Part shown: piece by piece, positions 7,725 through 15,759 of the stretch
Numbering within the stretch: position 1 is the stretch's first letter
Layout of the letters: every line of letters starts with the position of its first letter
Assembly (NCBI RefSeq): GCF_021916785.1
Contig: NZ_JAKCFC010000012.1
Location: 1 to 64,000, forward strand
Direction of reading: 5' to 3'
DNA from: Mycolicibacterium lacusdiani
GTDB taxonomy: Bacteria > Actinomycetota > Actinomycetes > Mycobacteriales > Mycobacteriaceae
Length of the DNA: 64,000 nucleotides
Translations under genes and position numbers: made by a program
The notes under the pieces: generated by a model
The model's database searches: none
What the model was told of the DNA's origin: nothing
What the model saw: the letters and a program-made list of their open reading frames with translations, nothing else

Positions 7725-7733
7725 CCCGGGCCG

Positions 7734-8675
7734 ATGCCGTTCGACGGTCCCGTCGTCCCCGACGCGGTCGCGCGGTTCTGCGACACCCGCGGCCTGACAC
7801 CGACCAAGCTCAGCGTCGTCGCCAGGTTGAGCCGAGCGCTGACGATCGCATCGCACCACGGGACGGACCCGCGGTGGCGGACCGTGCCGTACTGGGCGGC
7901 CGACGACGACCCGGGTCGGACGCTGTTCGGCCACCTCCTCCCGCAGGACCTCGACCCCCTGCCGCGCGACGACCCGGGCCGCACCATCGGTGACCGCGTC
8001 CTCGCCGCCGAACTCAGGCGCCGCCGCGAGCCGACGGCACGCTGGACCGAGCACAACGCGGTCGTCGCCGCCGACCGGTGGGCACGGTTCTCGCGGTCGA
8101 TGAGCGCGGCCCGCAATGCCGGGCTGGGCTGGCTGGTCCCGGTGCGCGGCGAGCTGCTGGCCGTCCCCCTGCCGGCGATCCGCACGGCGGAGGGGCGGCC
8201 CGACGTCCTGCACGACGACACCGGAAGGCCCGCCGTCGAATGGCAGGACGGCACCGGGACGTACTTCTTAAACGGCGCCGAATTCGACGAACGGCACTAC
8301 CGCAAGGTGATCGCCAGCGAATTGCTCATCCAGGACATCGCCCAACTGCCGAATGCCGATCAGCGGTCCGTCGCCCTGACCTATCTGTCGTTCGAACGCC
8401 TCGTCGTGGACTCCGATGCCGAATTGCTCGACGTCGGAGTGCGCGGTACCAAGCTCTATCGATTGCCGCTGCCATTTCGCATTCGCCGCGACCGCGTCGT
8501 GGGCTACGGCCTGTACGACTACTTCATCCACATGCGGGACGCGAGCCATCCCGAGCGCGAGTTCGTCGAGTGGGTGGACCCGGCGATCGGCGCCCAGCGC
8601 AAAGCCGAGCTGTGTCAGGCGCACGCGTTCGGCATCACCCTGTCGGAGTGGCTCGCCATCGATCAGGAGGGCTGA
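7734..8675 (+). CDS. DUF6745-like protein, second gene of the cassette
   Basis: Protein of 313 residues, soluble, no recognised catalytic motif. The central and C-terminal part (about 165-300) carries DGTGTYFLNGAEFDE, then a helical SELLIQDIAQLPNADQR-like stretch, then GTKLYRLPLPF and a VEWVDP segment. This resembles the DUF6745 family as I remember it; the assignment should be checked by profile search. It follows the small histidine-motif gene by nine bases. Function unknown. The pair sits between a haemophore-like gene and a ferric-iron transporter, but nothing in the sequence proves an iron role. Confidence 0.65.
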   Translation: MPFDGPVVPDAVARFCDTRGLTPTKLSVVARLSRALTIASHHGTDPRWRTVPYWAADDDPGRTLFGHLLPQDLDPLPRDDPGRTIGDRVLAAELRRRREPTARWTEHNAVVAADRWARFSRSMSAARNAGLGWLVPVRGELLAVPLPAIRTAEGRPDVLHDDTGRPAVEWQDGTGTYFLNGAEFDERHYRKVIASELLIQDIAQLPNADQRSVALTYLSFERLVVDSDAELLDVGVRGTKLYRLPLPFRIRRDRVVGYGLYDYFIHMRDASHPEREFVEWVDPAIGAQRKAELCQAHAFGITLSEWLAIDQEG

Positions 8676-8734
8676 GCGGCACGCGTCACGGAAGCGCAAC
8701 CGGCCACGCAAGCTCCTAGGGCTCCTAAGGGTAT

Positions 8735-8753
8735 GTTCGTTAGGCAATCCTCA
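8735..8753. promoter_or_regulatory. Candidate IdeR/DtxR-type iron box upstream of the Fe transporter
   Basis: The 19 bases GTTCGTTAGGCAATCCTCA match about 13 of 19 positions of the IdeR consensus (TTAGGTTAGGCTAACCTAA), including GTTAGGC and CCT. The site lies 20-38 bases before the start codon at 8774, where repression by iron-bound IdeR would be expected. The match is imperfect and found by eye. Confidence 0.4.
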
Positions 8754-8773
8754 CCTTGCAGAAAGGCCGGTCG

Positions 8774-9799
8774 ATGTCAGCCCGTCGTAGTCGTTGGAGT
8801 CGCATCACCGCACTGGGGGCCGCCGTCGCGCTGGCAGCGGGCCTCACCGCCTGCTCGTCGTCGGAGGAAGAGGACGGCCTGCTGGTCTACAACGCGCAGC
8901 ACGAGTCGCTGACCAAGGAGTGGATCGAGGCCTTCACCAAGGAGACCGGTATCAAGGTCACCTACCGTCAGGGCGGCGACACCGAACTGGGCAACCAGCT
9001 GATCGCCGAGGGCGACTCGTCGCCTGCCGACGTGTTCCTCACCGAGAACTCGCCCGCCATGGCGGCCGTCGAGAAGGACGGCCTGTTCACCGACGTGGAC
9101 CAGGCCACCATCTCCCAAGTGCCGCCGCAGTTCCGCCCCGCCACCAACAAGTGGACCGGCGTCGCCGCGCGCACGACGGTGTTCGCCTACGACAAGACCA
9201 AGCTCACCGAGGCCCAGTTGCCGCGGTCGATCATGGATCTCGAGAAGCCGGAGTGGAAGGGCCGCTGGGGCGCCCCGCCGGTGAAGCCGGACTTCCAGGC
9301 CATCGTTGCGGCGATGCTCGAACTCACCGGTGAGCAGGCCACCAGCCAGTGGCTCGCGGGCATGAAGTCGGGCGCCGAGATCTACTCCGACAACATCGCC
9401 ACGCTGCGCGCCGTCAACGACGGCCAGGTCGAGGGCGGGATCATCTACCACTACTACTGGTTCCGCGATCAGTCGCAGACCAAGGAGATCTCGGGCAACA
9501 CCGCGCTGCACTACTTCCGCAACCAGGATCCCGGCGCGTTCGTCTCGATCTCCGGTGGCGGCATCCTGAACTCCAGCAAGAAGAAGGCAGACGCCCAGAA
9601 GTTCCTCACCTTCATCACCAGCAAGGCCGGCCAGGAAGTGCTCGAGAAGGGCACCTCGTTCGAGTACCCCGTGGCCAGCGGCGTGCCCGCCAACCCCGCG
9701 CTGGTGCCCCTCGCCGACCTGCAGGCACCCGCCGTGAACCCGTCGAACCTCGACGCGCAGAAGGTCACCGACCTGATGACGAAGGCGGGCCTGCTCTAG
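8774..9799 (+). CDS. Fe(III)-type ABC transporter substrate-binding lipoprotein (FbpA/AfuA-like)
   Basis: Extracytoplasmic solute-binding protein of the ferric-iron/polyamine-type family, 341 residues. The N-terminus has basic residues, a hydrophobic stretch and a lipobox LTAC with lipidated C27. The mature start, LLVYNAQHESLTKEWIEAF, is typical of FbpA proteins. So is the binding-site region GGIIYHYYWFRDQ with its paired tyrosines, which could coordinate Fe(III). ATG at 8774 is chosen because AGAAAGG lies seven bases upstream and a proper signal sequence begins there. It is the first gene of a three-gene transporter operon. A free ferric ion is the likely substrate, but other anion-chelated metals cannot be excluded. 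Confidence 0.88.
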   Translation: MSARRSRWSRITALGAAVALAAGLTACSSSEEEDGLLVYNAQHESLTKEWIEAFTKETGIKVTYRQGGDTELGNQLIAEGDSSPADVFLTENSPAMAAVEKDGLFTDVDQATISQVPPQFRPATNKWTGVAARTTVFAYDKTKLTEAQLPRSIMDLEKPEWKGRWGAPPVKPDFQAIVAAMLELTGEQATSQWLAGMKSGAEIYSDNIATLRAVNDGQVEGGIIYHYYWFRDQSQTKEISGNTALHYFRNQDPGAFVSISGGGILNSSKKKADAQKFLTFITSKAGQEVLEKGTSFEYPVASGVPANPALVPLADLQAPAVNPSNLDAQKVTDLMTKAGLL

Positions 9800-9803
9800 A
9801 TGG

Positions 9804-11417
9804 GTGGCTGACGTGGTCACCCCCACCGCGACGGCCGTCGATGCGGCCCTGATCGACGACGCCCTGCCCCCGTCGGAGACGACCGGCCGAGCCTCCGCCA
9901 CGCGGCCCGGGCCGGTTCTCACCGCCGGTGTGGTGCTGCTGGTCGTAGCGACGTTCGTGCCGATCGGGTACGTCGCGTGGTCGGTGGTGTCGTTGGGCCC
10001 AGCGCGGGTGTGGGAACTGCTCGCGCGGCCGCGCGTGCTCGAACTGTTCGTCAACACCGTCGGTCTCGTCGTCGTCACGGTCCCGATCTGCATCGTGCTC
10101 GGCGTGGGCGCGGCATGGCTGGTGGAGCGCTCCGACGTCCCCGGCCGAGCGATCTGGCGGCCGCTGTTCGTCGCTCCCCTTGCGGTGCCCGCGTTCATCA
10201 ACAGCTACGCGTGGGTCAGCGTCGTCCCCACCCTGCACGGCTTCTGGGCGGGCATCCTCGTCGCCTCGCTCTCGTACTTCCCGTTCGTCTACGTGCCCGC
10301 CGCGGCCACGCTGCGTCGCCTGGACCCCGCGATGGAGGAATCCGCTCGCACACTCGGGTCCAACCCCGCGGCGGTGTTCCGGCGCGTGGTCCTGCCGCAG
10401 CTGCGCCTCGCCGTCCTCGGCGGCGGACTGCTCATCGGCGTACACCTGCTGGCCGAGTACGGCGCATTCGCGATGCTGCGGTTCTCGACGTTCACCACCG
10501 CGATCTTCGAGCAGTTCCAGGCCACGTTCGACGGCGCGGCGGGCAGCACGCTCGCCGGCGTCCTCATGCTGCTGTGCCTCGTGCTGCTCGTCGGCGAAGC
10601 CGGCGTCCGCGGCAACGCCCGTTACGCCCGGCTCGGTTCCGGCGCCCAGCGCACGTCGCTGCCGCACCGTCTGGGTGGCATGACGCTGCCCGCACTGGCG
10701 GCCCTGGCCGCCCTCGCCGTGCTGTCGCTCGGGGTGCCGGTGTGGACGATCGTGCGGTGGCTGTGGATCGGCGGCAGCGACGTGTGGACGCTCGGCGAGA
10801 TCGTGCCGTCGACCGTGCAGACCGTGGCTCTGGCCGCCGGGGCAGCCGCGCTGACGACGGTGCTGGCCTTCCCGTTCGCCTGGATTGCGGTGCGGCACCG
10901 CGGGTTCTTCGCCCGCTTCGTCGAGGGCTCGAACTTCGTGACGAGCTCGATGCCGGGCATCGTGACCGCGCTCGCGCTCGTCACCGTGGCGATCCGCTTC
11001 GCACCGCCGCTGTACCAGACGGCGACGCTGGTCCTCGCCGCCTACGTGCTGATGTTCATGCCCCGCGCGATGGTGAACCTGCGGTCGGGTCTGGCTCAGG
11101 TGCCGCCGACGCTGGAGGAGGCGTCGCGCTCGCTCGGCGTATCACCCACCCGCACGCTGTTGCGAGTCACGTTGCGGCTCACTGCACCTGCGGCCGCAGC
11201 GGGCGCCTCGCTGGTGTTCGTCGCCGTGGCGACCGAGTTGACCGCCACCCTGCTGCTGGCACCGACGGGCACCAACACGCTGGCGATGCGGTTCTGGTCG
11301 CTGTCGAGCGAGCTGGCCTACGCCGGCGCCGCACCGTACGCGCTGCTGCTCGTGGTGCTCGCGGTCCCGGTCACCGTCGTGCTGTTCCAGCAGTCGAGCA
11401 GGGCGGCCGCGCTATGA
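9804..11417 (+). CDS. Fe(III)-type ABC transporter permease (FbpB-like, fused double permease)
   Basis: Integral membrane permease of 537 residues holding two homologous BPD-transport domains, as is usual for FbpB/SfuB proteins. About 12 hydrophobic segments are visible. The EAA-loop motifs are present in both halves: MEESARTLGSNPAAVFRRVVLP near residue 175 and LEEASRSLGVSPTRTLLRVTL near 440. These contact the ATPase. The GTG start at 9804 lies four bases after the lipoprotein stop; GTG at 9813 is an alternative. The 3' end overlaps the ATPase gene by four bases (ATGA), showing a coupled operon. Confidence 0.9.
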   Translation: MADVVTPTATAVDAALIDDALPPSETTGRASATRPGPVLTAGVVLLVVATFVPIGYVAWSVVSLGPARVWELLARPRVLELFVNTVGLVVVTVPICIVLGVGAAWLVERSDVPGRAIWRPLFVAPLAVPAFINSYAWVSVVPTLHGFWAGILVASLSYFPFVYVPAAATLRRLDPAMEESARTLGSNPAAVFRRVVLPQLRLAVLGGGLLIGVHLLAEYGAFAMLRFSTFTTAIFEQFQATFDGAAGSTLAGVLMLLCLVLLVGEAGVRGNARYARLGSGAQRTSLPHRLGGMTLPALAALAALAVLSLGVPVWTIVRWLWIGGSDVWTLGEIVPSTVQTVALAAGAAALTTVLAFPFAWIAVRHRGFFARFVEGSNFVTSSMPGIVTALALVTVAIRFAPPLYQTATLVLAAYVLMFMPRAMVNLRSGLAQVPPTLEEASRSLGVSPTRTLLRVTLRLTAPAAAAGASLVFVAVATELTATLLLAPTGTNTLAMRFWSLSSELAYAGAAPYALLLVVLAVPVTVVLFQQSSRAAAL

Positions 11418-12478
11418 CGAACGCGCTCGACGTCAGCGGTCTGGTCAAGTCCTTCGGCAGCCACACCGTGCTGCACGGCATCGACCTCGGCGTGACCGCG
11501 GGCACCATCACCGCCGTCGTCGGCGCCTCCGGCTGCGGCAAGACTACGCTGCTGCGCCTCGTCGCCGGCTTCGAGAACCCGGACGCCGGAACGATTTCCA
11601 TCAGCGGACGCCAGGTGGCTGCCGCCGGACGCAGCACGCCCGCGCATCGCCGCGACGTGGGGTACGTAGCGCAGGACGGCGCCCTGTTCCCGCACCTGAC
11701 CGTGGGTCAGAACATCGCCTACGGGTTGTCGGGGCGCAAGCGCTCCTCGGAGCCCCGCGTCGCCGAACTCCTCGCCACCGTTGCCCTCGACGAGTCCTAC
11801 GCCTCGCGCCGCCCGCACGAACTCTCCGGTGGGCAGCAGCAGCGCGTGGCGCTGGCCCGGGCGCTGGCCCGCCAACCCGCGCTCATGCTGCTCGACGAAC
11901 CGTTCAGCGCCCTGGACACCGGCCTGCGGGCGTCGACCCGCAAGGCCGTCGCCGCACTGCTCTCCGACGCCGGTGTCACCACGTTGATCGTCACTCACGA
12001 CCAGGAGGAGGCGCTGTCGATCGCCGACCAGGTGGCGGTCATGCGCGACGGCCGGTTCACCAAAGTCGGTACGCCGCAGGCGGTGTACCGCGAACCCAAC
12101 GACCGCTTCACCGCCGAGTTCCTCGGGGACTGCGTGCTCCTGCCGTGCACGGTGGCCGACGGGGTCGCCACCTCCGCGCTGGGCCGCCTGCCGGTGCGCG
12201 GCTCCGTCCCCGACGGCGGCGGCACGCTGATGCTCCGCCCGGAGCAACTGGAGGCGACGGCCGTCTCCGACGACGACCTCGGCGACGGTATCGCGACGAT
12301 CCTGGCGTCGGAGTTCCGCGGCCACGACGTCATGCTCACCGTGGACCTCGGCGGCGACGCAGCGCCGATCACCGTCCGCCAACACAGCGTCGCGCCGCCT
12401 GCGGTCGACGCCAAGGTCCGCATCCACGTCACCGGCGGCGCCGTGGTGTTCGGCGACCGCCCACGCGACGGCGGCTGA
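11414..12478 (+). CDS. Fe(III)-type ABC transporter ATP-binding protein (FbpC-like)
   Basis: ABC ATPase of 354 residues. Walker A is GASGCGKTT, the Q-loop follows in GYVAQDGALFPH, the signature is LSGGQQQRVALARAL, Walker B is LMLLDEPFSALD, and the switch histidine is in IVTHDQEEAL. A C-terminal TOBE-like regulatory domain (about 240-354) is typical of FbpC and other iron/polyamine importers. The ATG overlaps the permease stop. The following adenylation-domain gene begins eight bases after the stop codon, so it is probably part of the same transcript. Confidence 0.92.
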   Translation: MTNALDVSGLVKSFGSHTVLHGIDLGVTAGTITAVVGASGCGKTTLLRLVAGFENPDAGTISISGRQVAAAGRSTPAHRRDVGYVAQDGALFPHLTVGQNIAYGLSGRKRSSEPRVAELLATVALDESYASRRPHELSGGQQQRVALARALARQPALMLLDEPFSALDTGLRASTRKAVAALLSDAGVTTLIVTHDQEEALSIADQVAVMRDGRFTKVGTPQAVYREPNDRFTAEFLGDCVLLPCTVADGVATSALGRLPVRGSVPDGGGTLMLRPEQLEATAVSDDDLGDGIATILASEFRGHDVMLTVDLGGDAAPITVRQHSVAPPAVDAKVRIHVTGGAVVFGDRPRDGG

Positions 12479-12485
12479 CGGCGTC

Positions 12486-14981
12486 ATGATGTTCGAACGG
12501 CTCGTCGACCACCTCGCCTGCCACGGCGACGACGTCGCGTTGATCACGGCCGAGAAGACGCTCAGCTACGCCGAACTCGCGACTCGGGTCGCCGCGCGGG
12601 CCGCCGAACTGGGCGCGCGGCGCAAGCTCGTCCTGCTCGAGACCCGCAACGACCTTCCCACGCTGGTGACCTACCTCGGCGCGCTCGCCGGCAAGCACGT
12701 CGTGCTGCCCGTCCCTGCGGGCGGCGACCACCGGTCGGTCGTCGAGACCTACCACCCGGACGTCATCGTCGCCGACGGGGTCATCACCGAGGGGCCATGC
12801 CACCGTCCCGCCCCCGAACTCCACCCGGACCTCGCTCTGCTGCTCTCGACGTCTGGCAGCACCGGCTCCCCCAAGCTGGTGCGGTTGTCCCGGTTCAACC
12901 TGGCCGCCAACGCCGAGTCCATCGCCACCTACCTCGACATCACCCGAACCGACAGGGCCGCAACCACTCTGCCGATGTCGTACTGCTACGGGCTGTCGGT
13001 GATCCACAGTCACCTGCTGCGCGGGGCCGCACTCGTGCTCACCGACCTGTCCGTCGTCGACGACGACTTCTGGGAGTCGTTCCGCACCAACGGCGCTACG
13101 TCGTTCGCGGGCGTACCGCACACCTTCGAACTGCTCGACCGGATCGGCTTCGAGGCGATGTCGCTGCCGAACCTGCGCTACGTCACCCAGGCCGGCGGAC
13201 GGCTCGACCCGGGCCGCGTGCGGCGGCTCGCCGATCTCGGCGCACGCTCGGGGTGGCGGTTCTTCGTCATGTACGGCGCCACCGAGGCCACCGCGCGCAT
13301 GGCCTACCTGCCGCCGGAACTCGCCCACGACCATCCCGAGTCGATCGGCGTTTCGATCCCCGGCGGCTCGTTCCGCATCGAACCGGTCGAAGGCATGCCC
13401 GACGGCACGGGCGAACTCTTCTACCGCGGACCGAACGTGATGATGGGCTACGCCCACACCGCCGCCGAACTCGCCTCCGGTGCCGGCGTCGAGGAACTGC
13501 GCACCGGCGACGTCGCCTGCCGACGCCCCGACGGCCTCTACGAGGTGGTGGGCCGCAGCGACCGGTTCGTGAAGCTGTACGGACTGCGCATCGACCTACA
13601 ACGCGTCGAATCGGCCCTGCACGCCGACGGCGTCACCGCGATCTGCACCGACGGCGACGGCCTCCTGATCGTCGGCGCCGCCGACCGTCCAAGGGACTGC
13701 GACGTCGCAGCCGCGGCGGCCGACGCATCCGGGCTTCCCCGGGCGGCGGTCCGGGTCGTCGACGTCGACGAGATCCCGCGACTGCCCACCGGCAAGCCGG
13801 ACTACCGCACCCTGCGGGAGCGCGCCGCCGAGCGGACGACCGACGACGCCCGCCTCGACCTGCGTGGCCTGTTCGCCGACGTGCTGCAGATCGACGCGGC
13901 CGACATCGACCCCCGCAGCAGCTTCGTCGACCTCGGCGGCAACTCGCTGTCCTACGTGGCCATGTCGGTACGGCTCGAACGTGCACTCGGGCACCTGCCG
14001 GCGGACTGGCAGCGACTTCCGTTGAGCGAACTGGAAACCGCCCGCAAGACCCGCCGATGGTGGGGAACGACACTCGAGACCAGCGTGGCGCTGCGTGCGG
14101 CGGCGATCATCCTGGTCGCCGGATCGCATGCCGAGCTGTGGGTGCTCTGGGGCGGCGCGCACATCCTGCTGGGCGTCGCCGGATACAACTTCGGCCGCTT
14201 CTGCCTCACGCCTCTGCCGCGCGCCACCCGGGTGCGCCACCTGGTCAGCACCATCGGCTGGATCGCCGTGCCGGCCGTCGTGTGGGTGGCAATCGCGCTA
14301 GTCGTCACCGACGACTACGCGGCCTCGAATCTGCTGCTGGCCAACAAGTTCCTCGGCCCAGAGGACAGCATGACCGCCGGGCGGTTGTGGTTCGTCGAAG
14401 TCCTGGTGTGGGTCCTGGTGGGGTTGGCCCTGCTGTGCGCGACGCGGTGGGGCGACCGCGCCGAACGCCGGTGGCCGTTCGGCGTCGCCGCGGCATTCCT
14501 CGCCCTCGGCATGGCGCTGCGGTGGGACGTCTTCGGCATCGGTCTCGGCAAGGCTGCGTGGTTCACCATGCTGGCGTTCTGGTTCTTCGCCATCGGCTGG
14601 GCCGCCTCGAAGTCGTCGACAGTGTGGCAGCGGCTCGCCGTGACCGCGGTGCTCGCCGTCGGCATCGTCGGGTACTTCGGCCAGCCCAACCGCGAGGCGC
14701 TGGTGTTCATCGGGCTGGCGCTGCTGATCTGGCTGCCCGCCATCCGCTGCCCGTCGGCGTTCACTGTCACCGCCGGTGTGATCGCCGAGGCGTCACTGTT
14801 CATCTACCTGACGCACTACCAGGTGTATCCGCTGTTCGGCGAACAGCGGTTCGTCGGCGTGCTGGCCGCGATCGTGGTCGGCATCCTGCTGACCCGTCTG
14901 GTGACGGTGACGCGCCGTTGGGTCCGCGGACGCACGCCGAGCGGGCTCAGTCGGCGGCAGGCTGCTCCCGCTCGGCGATGA
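12486..14981 (+). CDS. Adenylation domain - carrier protein - membrane acyltransferase fusion
   Basis: Three-part protein of 831 residues. Residues 1-455 form an AMP-binding adenylation domain with STSGSTGSPK near 120-130, YGATEATARMAY, TGD, GRSDRFVKLYGLRIDL and PTGKPDYRTL. Residues about 460-525 form a phosphopantetheine carrier with LGGNSL and attachment Ser487. Residues about 530-825 are hydrophobic, with roughly nine or ten membrane segments. They begin with R537-x10-H548, the hallmark of the acyltransferase-3 family. The design suggests that an acid is activated, loaded on the carrier and passed to a membrane acyltransferase, acting on an envelope or secreted acceptor. It lies eight bases after the Fe transporter ATPase, suggesting co-expression. 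The 3' end overlaps the convergent thioesterase gene by 35 bp. Substrate unknown. Confidence 0.85.
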   Translation: MMFERLVDHLACHGDDVALITAEKTLSYAELATRVAARAAELGARRKLVLLETRNDLPTLVTYLGALAGKHVVLPVPAGGDHRSVVETYHPDVIVADGVITEGPCHRPAPELHPDLALLLSTSGSTGSPKLVRLSRFNLAANAESIATYLDITRTDRAATTLPMSYCYGLSVIHSHLLRGAALVLTDLSVVDDDFWESFRTNGATSFAGVPHTFELLDRIGFEAMSLPNLRYVTQAGGRLDPGRVRRLADLGARSGWRFFVMYGATEATARMAYLPPELAHDHPESIGVSIPGGSFRIEPVEGMPDGTGELFYRGPNVMMGYAHTAAELASGAGVEELRTGDVACRRPDGLYEVVGRSDRFVKLYGLRIDLQRVESALHADGVTAICTDGDGLLIVGAADRPRDCDVAAAAADASGLPRAAVRVVDVDEIPRLPTGKPDYRTLRERAAERTTDDARLDLRGLFADVLQIDAADIDPRSSFVDLGGNSLSYVAMSVRLERALGHLPADWQRLPLSELETARKTRRWWGTTLETSVALRAAAIILVAGSHAELWVLWGGAHILLGVAGYNFGRFCLTPLPRATRVRHLVSTIGWIAVPAVVWVAIALVVTDDYAASNLLLANKFLGPEDSMTAGRLWFVEVLVWVLVGLALLCATRWGDRAERRWPFGVAAAFLALGMALRWDVFGIGLGKAAWFTMLAFWFFAIGWAASKSSTVWQRLAVTAVLAVGIVGYFGQPNREALVFIGLALLIWLPAIRCPSAFTVTAGVIAEASLFIYLTHYQVYPLFGEQRFVGVLAAIVVGILLTRLVTVTRRWVRGRTPSGLSRRQAAPARR

Positions 14982-15759
14982 GCCCCTCCTGCGCGAGCGT
15001 GGCCGCGATGACCCCGTCGGACCCGATCAGGCTGCCGGTGATGACGCCCCGGCCGCGCGCAGCCGCCGGCGAGCGGGTCTCCAACAGGTTCCAGCGATCG
15101 GCGTGTACCCGCCGGTGGAACCAGATCGACGAGTCGGTGGTGCCGCTGCGGTGCGTGCGGGCCGCCATCGAGTGACCGTGCACGGCCAGCGCCGGGTCGA
15201 TCATGTAGACGTCGCAGACGTACGCCGCGATCACCGTGTGCAGCAGTGCGTCGTCGGGCACCGGCACGGTCACGCGCCACCACAGCCGCCGCACGAACTC
15301 GCCGGTGGACAGGTCGTCGTCGAGTCGGATGTCGATCTCGCCGAGAGGCATCGACGGGGCGGGCCCGGCGGGACCGCTGCGCGGCAGCGCCTCGGGGTCA
15401 CCGGGCATCGCGTCGCGGCGGCCGTGCTCGGGACCGGCCATCGGCGCGGCGAACGACACGGTGGCGGTGGTCAGCAGGCGCCCGGCCTGGGTGGCGTCGG
15501 CGCGTCGCGCGGCAGCGGTGCGGCCGTCGAACACCTCGGTGACGGCGTAGTCGACGGCATCGCCCGCCTCACCGCCCCGCAGGAACTGCAGGTGCATGCT
15601 GGTGGGCTGCTTCTGCGGCGCGACCGTGCGGGCGGCCGCGGCGAGACTCTGGCCCATGAACTGACCGCCGAACGCCCGCTTGCCCTCGGGTCCGCTGGCC
15701 GGGCCGACCCAGGTGGTCCCGTTGCCGTGGACGTCCAGGAGCGCCAGCAGAGCGCTCAT
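14947..15759 (-). CDS. Acyl-CoA thioesterase family protein (TesB-like double hotdog)
   Basis: Predicted acyl-CoA thioesterase, 270 residues, with the two-hotdog layout of TesB-like proteins. The N-terminal half holds AFGGQFMGQSLAAAARTV and PTSMHLQFLRGG; the C-terminal half holds DSSIWFHRRVHADRWNLLETRSP and ARGRGVITGSLIGSDGVIAATLAQEGLI. These are characteristic TesB positions. The ATG at 15759 overlaps the CoA-transferase stop (ATGA), so the two are coupled. Acyl chain preference cannot be told. Its last 35 bases overlap the 3' end of the opposite-strand fusion gene, leaving no room for an intergenic terminator. Confidence 0.85.
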   Translation of the reverse strand: MSALLALLDVHGNGTTWVGPASGPEGKRAFGGQFMGQSLAAAARTVAPQKQPTSMHLQFLRGGEAGDAVDYAVTEVFDGRTAAARRADATQAGRLLTTATVSFAAPMAGPEHGRRDAMPGDPEALPRSGPAGPAPSMPLGEIDIRLDDDLSTGEFVRRLWWRVTVPVPDDALLHTVIAAYVCDVYMIDPALAVHGHSMAARTHRSGTTDSSIWFHRRVHADRWNLLETRSPAAARGRGVITGSLIGSDGVIAATLAQEGLIAEREQPAAD

